From NCBI RefSeq assembly GCF_024586455.1, contig NC_065919.1, positions 15,107,517 through 15,171,516 on the forward strand: a DNA stretch of 64,000 nt. Direction: 5' to 3'. This DNA comes from Bactrocera neohumeralis. Its lineage: Eukaryota; Arthropoda; Insecta; Diptera; Tephritidae. The notes beneath the pieces are model-generated. The model was not told the origin of the DNA, made no database searches, and worked only from the letters and a program-made list of their open reading frames with translations. Of the stretch, positions 47,146 through 58,180 are shown piece after piece (positions within the stretch are counted from its first letter, which is position 1; every line of letters starts with the position of its first letter). Both the position numbers and the translations under genes were made by a program.

Positions 47146-48569
47146 TAAAATAGAGTACCTGGTATATACATACATACGCATGAATTTACTCCCACTCCCA
47201 ACAAATATTACACAAAAATTCATAAATATATTAAAATGTATGTATGTAACTAAAACAGACGTGCCATAAAACAAAGCAAACACACCACCAAATTCAGCAA
47301 CTGTCGAAAGGAAGCGAAACAAGCAAGCTTCACAACATCAAACAAAGAACTTTCAAAAACAGCAACAATTCGCATCAAAAGTGATTCGAAAAATGCGATT
47401 ACAAATGCACGTGCTGACAAGAGCTGTTTATTGTGCGGCGGAGCCTTATCAGCGCCCACATCTCAGCCAGCGCACGCACGCACCAACATTATTATGCACA
47501 GGCCATATGTGGAGAGTAGATCTTTTTCAAGAAATATCATTTTCCTTTAACTCAAACAAATAATGACAGCACACACACACACGCACGCTTATCAACCGCA
47601 TTGCTGGGCGATACACTGTCGCAGCCACAACACGTGCCTCGAAACAACTCACTCCAACACACACCCACACACACACATACATACAGCTCTATGTCATAAG
47701 TGTCAAAATCTGGTTACTTGACAAATGATATAACAAATAATGCATTCCGGTTATGCCTGAGACGCTCGGCGCTGCCTTCGAGCGCATTTCGTGGCCAAGC
47801 GTCAAAGTATGACAGATGATTGAAGAACAAATAAATTAATAAATTTAAGGCGCTGACAACTTGTCAAATGTAATATTATTACATGGTAGTGCCAATAAAA
47901 AGGTGTAATAAATATAATATGTAATTGGTAAGCGGCGCCTAACTTATTATGATGCAGCAACAATCGGCTGATCAATCATCAATCAATTGTTGTACAGCGT
48001 AGCGGTAAATACACAAAAACCAAGCGTTATACTAAAAGTAATCTAAGGCGTGCGCCACTCAAAGTAATTGCTTTAATACAAGACATTGTTATAGCGTTGC
48101 CAACTGATTTTGATGATTTTGACGCCCATCAATCGTGTATGCTTGAAGTGAAATATGCTCACAAAACGTTAATAACTTTGAAATTAAATAAATAGTTACA
48201 CAGTGGTGCGTAATTACAGTAATTACAGAGCAAACAGTAATACCCCTTCATTAAGTGGAACTGCAGGTAATTAACGAGCTCGAGCTTTGGTCAGCTGAGT
48301 AATCAGCTGTGATCTAAGGTTAAGTTGAGCTGTTGACGCAACATTTATTATTGTTTGTTTTCGAAACTAAAATATAGGCAATTTTATTGATGATATGACA
48401 TTTTTTGTATTTTATTGATTCCATAAAACGATACCACACAATAACCTAATATAATTAACTAATTAACTGGAAATACTATTTATAATGGGAAATATTCATA
48501 CTCAAGTTTAGAGTTAGTTTCATAACATAATAAATTTGAAGAATTTTTTACTGTCAATTGCTCAATTTC
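47146..48569. other. Non-coding stretch, no gene recognised
   Basis: Contains short CA tracts (about 47570 and 47660). Frames are short and unrecognised. Confidence 0.5.
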
Positions 48570-50015
48570 AAACAACTTCTTCTTCTTCTTAAATGGCGTA
48601 GACACCGCTTAAGCGGTTATAACCGAGTTTACAACAGCGCGCCAGTCGTTCTTCCTCTTCGGTGCTGATTCCAAGTGCAGCCAGGGCGCTCTCCATCTGG
48701 TTTTTCCAACAGAGTGGATGTCTTCGTCTTCCTTTGCTTCCCACCGCTGGTACTGCGTCGAATACTTTCAGAGCTGAGTGCTTTCGTCCATTCAGATTAC
48801 ATGACCTATTCATTCGTTGTTCCTTCAAATGCGATATACGCCGTGGCCAATGCGCAAAGGATCATAAATCCTCCACAAAACCTTTCTCTGGAAAACTCGT
48901 AACGTCGACTCATCAGATGTTGTCTTCGTCCATGCGTCTGCACCGCATAAAAGAACGGGAATGACGAGTGACTTGTAGAGTTTGGTCTTTATTTGTCGAG
49001 AGAAAACTGTACTTCTCAATTGCCTACTCAGTCCGAAGTAGCACCATTTGGCAAGAGATTTCGAGGCTGATATTGTTTTTGGTGTTAATTCTGATTCTAA
49101 GATGGACGAAATTATCTACGATTTCAAAGTTATGACTGTCAACAGTGTCGTGGAAGCCAAACCGCGAGCGGGGTCAACTGTTTGTTTGATGACAGCAGAT
49201 ATTTCGCCTTGCCCTCGTTCGCTACCAGAGCCATTTGCTTCGCTTACTTATGCAGTCTGAAGAAAGTAGAGCTAACGCACGATAGAAAGTCGCCTTGTCT
49301 GAAAACTCGTTTGGTATCGAGCGGCTCGGAGAGATCCTTCCCGACCTTGACGGAGCTTTTGGCGTTGCTCAACGTCAGTTTACACAGCCCTATTAGTTTT
49401 GAAGGATACCGAGTACGGACATAGCGGCATAAAGGCTGCTCCTTTTCGTGCTGTCGAAAGCAGCTTTAAGATCGACGAATAAGTGGTGCGTGTCGATTCG
49501 CTTTTCACGGTTTTTTCTTCAAGACTTGATACATGGTAAATATCTGGCCAGTTGTTGATTTTTCACACCTATAGATACACTGATAAGGTCTAATCAGCTT
49601 GTTGACGGTAAACTTTAATCTTCCACATAAGTAGTACGCTCGATAGAGCCTTATTTGCGATGTTGAGGAGGCTTATCCTTTCGGTAGTTGGCGCAGATTG
49701 TGGGGTCTCTCTTTTTTTTGTGGATTGGGCAGAGCACACTTAAATTCCAATCGTCGGCATGATGTATGCATGCTCCTTATCAGTTCTTCGGCCTGCAATC
49801 CATCGGTCCACGCCGTTTTTTTGTTCTTCAGACGCGTAATTACTATTCGAACTTCTGCATGGACAGGCAATGAAACATCCACTCCATCGTCATTTATTGG
49901 ACAATCGGGTTCACCATCTATTGGTGTCATGGTTTCAGTAGTGGAGTAGTGTTCTCTCCATAATTTCAATATGCTCTGGGCATCAGTCACTAGATCACCT
50001 GTGGGGTTTCTACAA
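48570..50015 (-). pseudogene. Non-LTR retrotransposon reverse transcriptase, most complete copy
   Basis: On - from the right: VTDAQSILKLWREHYSTTE near 49980; SLPVHAEVRIVITRLKNKKT (palm/finger start); an internal gap; KAAFDS; LCKLTLSNAKSSVKVGKDLS; EPLDTKRVFRQGDFLSC near 49300. The sequence then jumps to FFRLHK, a stop and AKQMALVANEGKAKYLLSSN, so the YADD box is deleted near 49265. It continues with HNFEIVDNF, FSRQIKTKLYKSLVIPVLLC, TTSDESTLRVFQRKVLWRIY and the C-terminus QMESALAALGISTEEEER. The 3' end at 48570-48590 reads as an AAG-type repeat on - (CTTCTTCTTCTT on +), so the element probably ended in a short tandem tail rather than poly(A). The 5' side is cut off at about 50015 by the DINE-like element. 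Clade not assigned. Confidence 0.8.
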
Positions 50016-50017
50016 GA

Positions 50018-50590
50018 GTATGCAAATTAAGTGCTTGCATGGAAAACTTTTTTTTTTGACAAGAAGATTTCTACACGAACTTTAGCACGGAATCTTGTCA
50101 AAGATAACACTACAATATCTGAAGAAATCGCACAGATCGGATCACTATAGCATATAGCGGCCATACAAACTGAAGGACCAAAATCAAGTCGTTGTATGGA
50201 AAACTTTTTTATTTGAGAAGATATCTGCACGAAATTTTGCACGAATTATTGTTGAACACAGCACAATATTTACCGAACATAGTGTCTAGATCGGAGTACT
50301 ATAGCATATAGCTGTCATATAAACTGATCGATAAACAACAAGTTCTTATATGGAAATCTTGATTATTTGAAAAGATATCTTCACGAAATTTTGCACGGAT
50401 TATTTTTCGAAGCAACGCTATAATCATCGTAAAAATTGTTCAGATCGGACCACTATAGCATATAGCTGCCATACAAACTAACCGATCAAAATCGAGATTA
50501 CGATTTTTATACCATTTTATGTGTTAAGAAATCTACTTCTGAATGGTTTCGCCTCGGCGCAGCTATAATTTTCTTGTCTTAATACAAATT
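50018..50590 (-). mobile_element. DINE/Helentron-like element, three monomers, left-truncated
   Basis: TAGCGGCCATACAAACTGA and variants lie near 50155, 50308 and 50462 (period about 153), with a partial monomer at the left edge. The right end reads GTTAAGAAATCTACTTCTGA then GTTTCGCCTCGGCGCAGCTA and TAATTTTCTTG, the family head in reverse with a GC-rich palindromic motif. The left edge stops abruptly at LINE sequence, so the unique tail is missing. Confidence 0.7.
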
Positions 50591-51999
50591 TTGTAAAAAT
50601 ATTCTACTTATTATATAAAAGTTGAAGCACAAAATAACTGTTGGAAAATCCAATAATATCAAAATTGTATTTTTTTATTTTTCACAACTCCTCCTAACGG
50701 CATTTGTTAGATTTCATTTTCGCAAATCCTAGTTAGTGCAACTGCAGACAGCTTAAGACCACAACTACCAAATGTTAAACCAGTTAGCCAAGTTAGTAGC
50801 TAGCCACTAAATGCACTTAACAACACTGCTGCCATGAGATATGCTGGCTTTTAGAGCGAAACCAATGGCTTTAGCACCGTGTCTTTTTGCAAAAAACCGC
50901 AAATTTTACCCACACCAACCTCCAGACTCTTACAGAAATCGGCCATACTCATATTTTATACAATTAAAAATAAATCTTGTTGGCAACGCGTGCACAAAAA
51001 TGCAAAACAAAAAGCCAAGAGTGCACTTTTCGCAAACGCAGCCAAAAAAAACAGCAAAAACAATGCAAATTGAATAATATGCCACAAGTCAAGCGTGCAG
51101 CCTTCTGTGCCACCATAGTGTACATGGCTACTACCGCACATGCATACATACATATATGTATTTGTATATTGCTACACTTATGGGTTTATAAAGTCAACGT
51201 TTGTGGTGAAATACCACCTGCTGCTGACGCCCGCCGACTAACGGTCGCGGCTGGTTGCCTGAGTATGTAAATGAGTGGTCGACGAACTGTTGCGGCATAA
51301 GCCGTTTCATAGCTTTATCACTACTTAAGTGTAGCGCTTTGTTGTTGTTGTAATTTAAGCGTGGTTTTTAAGCTGTTTGTTGTGAGTGTATTTAATTTGT
51401 CACGTGCCGCCGCCTATCTGGCAATGCGCGCTTGGCTACATTACAGTTTAAAATTAATTTGCATATGCAGAATTGCATGTGTGGGTAAGTGTGTGTGTGT
51501 GTGTGTGTGCCGCTGAACTGCATGCGAACCGCCATTGGTGTCGTTGCCAGCAATTAAATTGAATTGTCCCCGCGCATACACATATGCGCACACACACACA
51601 CACACACACATGGATGCAACGCTAAACTCCCCCACAAACATTGATAGACACACACATATGCATACATGCATACATGCGCACATGCATAATACATAATGCT
51701 TTTATGGCTTATGCTCTTTAGCAACGCCCACATAACAACAAAGCATGTTAACGGTGGTGGCAACAGCAACAACAACAAGTTGGCCGACCCGCATGTCTGC
51801 CACCATCGCTGTAGTGCCATTGTGGCACCAAAGTAAACAACAATAACAGCAACAGCAATAACTAAGCGAACATCAATACACTCAAGTCGAAACAGCCAAC
51901 CGTAAAGCGAGCAACAAACAACAACAACAGCTAACTACAGCAAAAACAACAATAACAAAAAATAACAATACACACTACCTGCAGCAGCAGCAGCAGCAG
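50591..51999. other. Non-coding stretch with microsatellites, no gene recognised
   Basis: Contains a GT tract at 51490-51510, a CA tract at 51588-51611 and CAACAA-rich text at 51760-51960 that ends in a pure CAG tract of about eight units at 51981-52003. Overlapping frames on both strands reflect these repeats. Confidence 0.5.
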
Positions 52000-53520
52000 C
52001 AGCCGACATAGCCACAACCACAGCCCCAGCTACAGCCTCAGCGCCGGCCCCAGCCACAGTCAGAGCAGCATTAACAGTTACAAAAACAAACACAATGGCT
52101 CTCAAGTGCTTTGTAGTGCTACAGGCAGGCAGGCAGGCAAGCAGCCGACATTATAGAGCCCCAGCAGCGCCAACAGCAAGCCGGCAAACCGACAAGCTGC
52201 CAACCTGACAAGCTTTTGCCATCCGTCCAATGAGCACCGAACGCCATGAACGAATGAACCAACCAAAACAAAGCCATTTATTCTGCCATTCATGCTGCCA
52301 TTTCCCATACACCGGCCCCCGACGCACCGCCACCGCACGAACGTTGGCAAAACAAACGAAAGGGCGCTGCATACTTACTATGCTCCGTCTGTTGGTATTG
52401 TGTGAAATCGGCACAGCCCACCAAACATCTAACTCACACACATACATATGCTAACGCACACAAGCACAAGCTCACCTTTCGTCGCAGTTTCTTTGCTCCA
52501 TGCCGCACTCCATTGTGGCATCCTACAAGCTGCTTTATGCTGCACGCTCTCCCAACATTGCGAACACACACGAACAACGAACACAACTACGCTCAGCAAC
52601 ACAACCTATTATTGTGCATGCTCATTGTTATTGCTGTTATTGTGTTGTTCGTTCCGCCTGCTCTATTGTACTCAAAGCTCCACCGAATTGTTCTGCCACA
52701 GGCATCCCTCGGATGCGACAGGATTCTGTGTCTGCATTTGTATTTGTTGTGTTTGCGCTCAAGCTTCCGAAATCGTCAACTTCGGCGAGTGCGAGTGTGA
52801 GTGAGAGCGCCGCCAGTGAGTGAGTGCGAGTTTGAGTCGGCCGACAATTGAGCATTATGCCGTTGCAGTGCAGCGGAGTGCTGCGGTGTATGGTGTGGAA
52901 TGGCGAACGTCGTGGCGTTCGTTGCATAATAATGGCAGCAATTTGCCTGTCTATCTATCTATTTGGCTGTCTCTTCGTCTCCAGCTCGTCTCCGGCTTCT
53001 CGTCGCCAGTTCGTCTTCACCACATACATTGTATCTGCGCCAGTTCGTTCGTTTGTCTGGTTGCCAGCCATGCTCTCTCAGCGCTGGCTCTTTATCCTTA
53101 TGAGTATTGTTATTGTTATTGTTATTGTTATAACTGAATGTTATGTGCAATTACATTTGTTATTGCTATTGTTATTGTTACTTTGGTGTAGCATTATTTG
53201 CTCGTTATTTTGACGGCTTTTCATTCGGTTGTTGATCATAGTAAGCTCGTATTTTCGCATTGCGCCTCCTCGTCGCTCACACGCTCCCCTGCTCAAAGGC
53301 TGTTCGATGGCGCGTTTCCAACTGTAATTGTAATTGTGATTGTAACTGTAATTGCCACATGCCGTTTCGGGTATTCTATTCAACTTGCTCTTCGACGCGG
53401 AAGAATTTAGTGGCACGACGCGACGCTTGTTGACGGCTGTCGCGCAACGGCAATAAGGCAGGATGTGCGGTGCGGTGCGGTGCGGGGCGGGCGTGAGCAA
53501 TGGCGGCAAATTCGCTTGTT
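52000..53520. other. GC-richer island with many overlapping frames, function unknown
   Basis: This is the least AT-rich part of the window. It has CAGC-rich text at 52000-52070, GAGTGCGAGT repeats at 52790-52835, TTATTG runs at 53105-53180, GTAATTGTGATT runs at 53320-53350 and a GGTGC repeat at 53465-53490. Frames of 96-132 codons overlap on both strands (for example 52402-52800 + and 53141-53509 -) and none shows a domain. It could be a 5' UTR, promoter or enhancer of a gene, but nothing in the sequence settles this. Confidence 0.35.
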
Positions 53521-54378
53521 TATTTGTAATGCATAAATAATATGTTTGTAAGCGTGTTGAAAGCTCTCGAAATATGTTTGTTTTTGTTGTTTGGCTGTTG
53601 TTTTTCTTCGTTGTCCTTTTCCTTTCATCAATTCTCGTGGGACAATGTCACATGAAAAGCAAATTCTGTTTTGTCTAAGTTATGGAAACGTATAATATAC
53701 ACAACTAATACGATTATTTCGTAATTGTTGTTGTTGTTGTGCGTGTTGCTGTTGCTGTTGCTGTTGCTCTAGCTGCTGTTTAATAAGCCGTTTAGCAGCA
53801 GGCAAATAGCTAGCTGGCTAGCAACCCTTCAAAGCGCATCAAATCCCAATGTAATTTCTAAAACTTTGATTGTTGAGGTTTGTACTTCAGTGAGGTGTGC
53901 TTGCTCTTTTGAACGCATACACTCATACAAACATATAAACACATACACCCATACACACATATATATACATACATACATACATACATACATACAAATATGC
54001 CTGCGAATGCGCATATATTTCACGCTTCAGTCAATATTTGTTATTATTTATTCATTCTTATTTGCCAAAGAGTCGTCCGTTTTTTCTCAAAGCCAATAAA
54101 ATCGTCAAAGTTCTGTGTGCAGCATGCAAATATTTGTTTTAAAATTTCAATTTCCCATTGCATTTACTTAATTAAACAATTGATTTTTGGCTGTAAATGA
54201 CAAGAAGTCAGCGTGGTCGCGCCACATTAGAACTCTATTCATTGGTTTTTCGCTATGAAGTGACCTTTTGATAGCTTTTTGTTGGTGTTGGCAACGCTGA
54301 AAGCATTTTTTTCCAAGCTAAATAAAATAATATACATACATATGTATCTATATATAATAAGTAAATCTATACATTTAG
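53521..54378. other. Non-coding stretch, no gene recognised
   Basis: Holds a TTGCTG run at 53744-53768 and an eight-unit CATA tract at 53966-53992. Frames overlap on both strands and are unrecognised. Confidence 0.5.
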
Positions 54379-54556
54379 GGTTTCACGTAGTCTCATAAAG
54401 TTATAAGTTATAACGATCCGAAAACATAGCGTTCAGAGTTGTATTTGCGTAAACTTATTTTAATATGCAATCCAACAACAAATTTTTTAAACTAGTATAC
54501 AAATTTATGATTTTATGATTTTACGTTGCTTTATGACACGCTGTGAGTACCCCAAT
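54379..54556. mobile_element. MITE family B, copy 2
   Basis: The same ends as at 41115-41285: GGGTTTCACGTAGTCTCATA then AAG on the left and CTTTATGACACGCTGTGAGT then ACCCC on the right, forming an imperfect inverted repeat. The interior shares AAGTTATAAGTTATAACGAT and GAAAACATAGCGTT. It lies just left of the mariner remnant. Confidence 0.65.
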
Positions 54557-54569
54557 TATGACAAAAAAG

Positions 54570-55390
54570 TAAGCGGAAATTGTAAATCAACATTTATTTT
54601 GTCGCCTTCTAAGTAATCCCAACCAGATGTAATACATGCCAACGATTTTTCCAGTCCTCGAAACACTTTTCATAAGTACTTTTTGGGATCAGATCCTTGA
54701 GGTCCTTCAGCGAATTTGGTTTTATCTCCGCGATTCACTAAAAACGGGCTCCACGGAAGAGCAATTTCAGTTTGGGGTACAAGATGAAACCACACGTAGC
54801 CAAATCTGGTGAATACGGTGGCTGATCGTTGTTATTCATTGCGTTTTTGGCTTTAAATTCGGTCACAATTGTGGCTCGATGCGAAAATCCATAAAATCCA
54901 TAATTGTTTATCGAAAAATTCGGCCGTTTTCGACGGATGTTCTCACACAAACGCCACAATACATCTAACTAGAAGTCCTTATTAATCACTTGTCCCTCTG
55001 GTATAAATTCATGATGTACCAACTCTCGAATATCGAAAAAAACTTTGATTTTTGTGCGGCTTTGGCGTGGTTTTTTCTTTAGTTTCGGCTCGTTTTTGCC
55101 CTCCATTCCATTGATTATTGACTTGTTTGTTTATTAAACTCATAAACCCCAGGCGCATCGGTAGTTATAATGCTCTCCATGAATGTGGGATCGAAATTCG
55201 CACAATCGAGCATGTCCAGAAAGATCTGTTTACGGTACTTTTCTAAGAAAAATTCATCTTAATCGGGAAGAGTCGAGCAAGAATGTGTTTCATATCAAAA
55301 ATATCCACCAAAATCATTCGAATGAACTCGCAAGAGATGTCGAGCTCTATTATCATCTTTTTCCTTCACTTTTTTTTTAAATATTTTCAT
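54570..55390 (-). pseudogene. Mariner-like transposase remnant, copy M1
   Basis: On - from the right: DFGGYF-type text, DMKHILARLFPIKMNF, a frameshift, KYRKQIFLDMLDCANFDPTF, then MESIITTDAPGVYEFN. The last is where the family has TGDETWVYEF; the first Asp is kept but its neighbours are changed. The second-Asp block (HDNAPSH-type) is missing from the text before RATIVTEFKAKNAMNNNDQP. The third block reads PYSPDLATCGFILYPKLKLL, with CDFF changed to CGFI. The end near 54640-54700 has SLKDLKDLIPKSTYEKCFED-like text. Stops occur in all frames. It belongs to the same lineage as the copy at 60270-61110. The lineage resembles animal mariners related to the SETMAR source element. Confidence 0.75.
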
Positions 55391-55690
55391 CTCTCGACCG
55401 CCTTTGAAGACTTCTGTTTTTGATAAATCTGAATCACCGTAAGCCTTTCCAACATTCACAACGATTCCGCGCACGATATTTGGTAAACTACAAAATTGTA
55501 AACCATTTCTTTGCATGAGTGTCGGACTGCAGGCGGCCGCCCTTAACCTCATTGTGGTTCCGTCTGGTAACCCATTTAAGTCTTATCCAGAAACCCAGTG
55601 TATTTTATAAAGAAAAATGTGTTACTTTTCCAACCCAGCTGTCCAATGTCGCTCATGTTAGGGTATTGGAAGCCGTGGAACATATACCTG
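55391..55690. other. Junction between mariner and LINE remnants
   Basis: Nothing clearly recognised. A NotI-type octamer (GCGGCCGC) lies at 55534-55541 in otherwise ordinary sequence. Confidence 0.4.
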
Positions 55691-56345
55691 CTCATCATCC
55701 TTCGCGCATGCTTCTTATTCCTCCATCGAATCTATTTTTAACATTTGCTGAAAGTGGGAACTTAAGGGTAGGTGCCTTGATGATAATCCCTACAATAATT
55801 CTAAGCTTCCTTTTGCCTAAAAGTAGGAGCTTTTTGGTCTGTCCAAGACCTCTTGGTGTCCCTGCAGTATCACTTGCTTCATACAAAGCACCACGAAGCT
55901 GAATGGCCTGCCTTTTCATTTCCTTCTGATCCCATATGCCCGCATACCCAGAGAGCTATCGTTACCTACTAAAAGTATATTTATTGTCTGTTTGCATAAC
56001 CTAAGGCAATGAGACTTGTTCTGTCTTCTGTCGAATCTGATTTTCCTTGTGTTCCAAGATCTCTTGGTGCTCCTGTAGTATCATTTTCTTCATAGAATTC
56101 TCCAAAATGCTGAATGGCTTGGGACAGCTTATGGGAATTATGTCTGCAGCTGAGCCTGAGCGGTCCAGCTCATCTACACTAAAACTAAAAGTCTATTTAT
56201 TGTCTGGTTGTATAACCTAAGGCAATGAGACTTAGTATTGACGCTATGGATGACCTTAATTGCCGCTTCGCTATCCACTAAAATGTTTATTAGCATGCTG
56301 ATTAAAGCAGAAGCCTACTTGTCACCTTCTGTTATGTTCACAATT
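55691..56345 (-). pseudogene. LINE RNase H-domain remnant with internal duplication
   Basis: On - from 56345: VFQTEIVNITEGDK, stop, then LINILVDSEAAIKVIHSVNT and KSHCLRL. The VDSEAAIK text is the RNase H block of jockey/I/R1-type non-LTR elements (SDSQAAIK-like) with its conserved Asp. Further left, KLRIIVGIIIKAPTLKF fits the region after RNase H. The stretch contains a direct duplication of about 210 bp: CATAACCTAAGGCAATGAGA at 55997 and a near copy at 56208, and CCAAGACCTCTTGGTG at 55848 and CCAAGATCTCTTGGTG at 56056. It differs from the family at 48.6 kb, which shows no RNase H. Confidence 0.55.
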
Positions 56346-56699
56346 TCGGTCTGAAAGACTGAATTGTAGATATTTAGTTTGAAGTTGTTTTTCATGTACG
56401 GATTTCTACAGAAGGAACACGACCCCGATAAAATGACAAACTGTACTCAACCCTAGGACAAAATTTGACAGAAATCAGTAAACAAATATGGCCGCCACGA
56501 GCTGTCAAAGTCACGTAATCCGTTTTGGTAGAGACTGTATTTAGTTATGTATACAATAAGATACCCGTTGTTCGATCATTACAAAAACCCTTTGAAGTAT
56601 TTTACTTTTTTTAAAAAAATTCTTGACTGGATCCCTGGACATTCGAACCTGAGCAGCCCGAAAGATACCGCTTTTTTGCCGTACCTACGACAGTCGGGT
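56346..56699. other. Non-coding stretch, no gene recognised
   Basis: No recognisable protein. A GGTTCGAAT motif on - at about 56644 resembles a tRNA B box, but no A box or cloverleaf fits around it. Confidence 0.45.
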
Positions 56700-57245
56700 C
56701 AATGTTATCGGAACTGATCCGGATCCTGAATAGAGAAGCTACAATCTTCTACAAGAGTGTACAACTACTGGCTTAGGCCGATGATTTAATATCTTTGACC
56801 GCAACATCCGCGCCGTTAGCTCTGCTTTCTCGGCCTGGATAAAAAGGCGAAGCGTGTGGGTCTGGTAGTGACCGAGGGCAAGAAGAAACATCTGCCATCA
56901 AACAAACAGTCGTCGCACTCGCGACTTGGCTCCCACGTCACTCTTGACAGTCATAACTTCGAAGTCGTAGATAACTTCGTTTATCTTGGAACCAGTATTA
57001 ACACCAACAACAAGCTCCATCGCGCAATCCAACGAAGATTAACTCTTGCCAACAGGTGCTACTTCGGACTGAGTAGGCAATTGAAAAGTAAACTCCTTTC
57101 TCGATGAACAAAAACCAAACTCTACAAGTCACTCATCATCTCCATCCTGCTATACGGTACAGATGCATAGACGAAGACAACTTCTGATGAGTCGACGTTA
57201 CGAGTTTTCGTGAGAAAAGGTAATGCGGAAGATATATGGTCATTT
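56700..57245 (+). pseudogene. Non-LTR reverse transcriptase remnant with a stop in YADD
   Basis: On +: FYKSVQLLA, stop, ADD near 56745-56790. The catalytic Tyr codon of the YADD box has become TAG. Next come SRPG-type text with K-AKR (frameshifted), then the open stretch at 56856-57107: GLVVTEGKKKHLPSNKQSSH, HNFEVVDNFVYLGTSINTNN and RRLTLANRCYFGLSRQLKSK. A stop at 57105 is followed by TKLYKSLIISILLYGTDA and TTSDESTLRVF in other frames. It ends near 57245, before the family's C-terminus. Same family as the remnants at 22.7, 48.6 and 62.9 kb. Confidence 0.8.
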
Positions 57246-58079
57246 TAACATCCGGTTCGTTTTTTTATTTCTTTCATTATTGTTTCTCGAAATATCTACT
57301 TTTTGCATTAATATATATATGTATATATTTTTAATTTCCCAACATTATTTTTGCAAATTTCCATTTCATTGTTTTCTTTACAACTTTTCTACAAAAAAAA
57401 TTTTGCGAAAATAATCCCACAAAGTCACTGCATAAATATTTACCTTAGTACTTTACCATAAGTCTCTCGCTTTCAACCAACGGTTTGCGCAAACCCTTGC
57501 ACATTGGCCACCTCGGTCGGCGTTCAGCTATGTTTGCTCATTTCAACCGCTACTTTCTTATTTATTCAAATGCTTCATTTATAATCCGTTCGCCCTATGC
57601 TTTTGTGTTGCCTTGCAGTTCGTCTACAATGAAAATCGAGATTCTATTGCGTGCATTACAATTGCAATTTTTCTTTTCAGCTTTTGTCAATGCAAATTTT
57701 GCGCCACAAAGCAGAGCAACAATGCAATATTGTCACAAAGGTTTGCAACCCTCAAAAAGTTTTCATATCATTTTCAATTATTGGGCCCAGTCGCGTATTC
57801 AAACATTGGCCATTCTTCAATCTCTATTATTATTTTCACCTTCTGTCACGCCCCCACTGGGTTTGACCTGCGGCAGCATGTGAATTTTCCGCTTTTTATT
57901 CCCCTGAGTAGAGCGTTGTTGCTAGCGAAAGTTTTGGAAATTTGTAATTTGCTTAAATCCTTGAATCCTTGGCGTATTGTAACGTATCGAACAATTATTC
58001 GCGCGCAAGTTTGCGACTATAATCCGCGGAAAAGCCGCAAATGTTGTTTTTATGCAATAATTTTTTTTGAAATTTTTTT
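57246..58079. other. Non-coding stretch, no gene recognised
   Basis: The 132- and 214-codon + frames at 57485-57883 and 57613-58257 overlap in different frames. The longer one runs into the T-rich repeat and becomes poly-Phe. TTGCCTTGCAG at 57610-57620 looks like an acceptor before one of them, but there is no domain or donor to support an exon. Confidence 0.4.
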
Positions 58080-58180
58080 TTTCAGTATTTTTTTTTTTTT
58101 TTTAAATTTTTTTTCAGTATTTTTTTTTTTTAAATTTTTTTTCAGTATTTTTTTTAAATTTTTTTTCAGTATTTTTTTTT
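58075..58180 (+). repeat. T-tract plus CAG array (acceptor-like units)
   Basis: Four units of TTTTTTTTCAGTATTTTTTT with the CAG at 58083, 58115, 58143 and 58167. Unit length falls in steps (32, 28, 24 bp) because the A/T spacer shortens. On +, each unit resembles a strong pyrimidine tract with an AG. Confidence 0.85.

Noticed and set aside
55530..55545. NotI site as a sign of vector contamination
   Set aside because: No vector sequence around it; another GCGGCCGC at about 7632 also sits in normal genomic text.
56630..56700. tRNA B-box-like GGTTCGAAT on -
   Set aside because: No A box at the right distance and no cloverleaf could be drawn.
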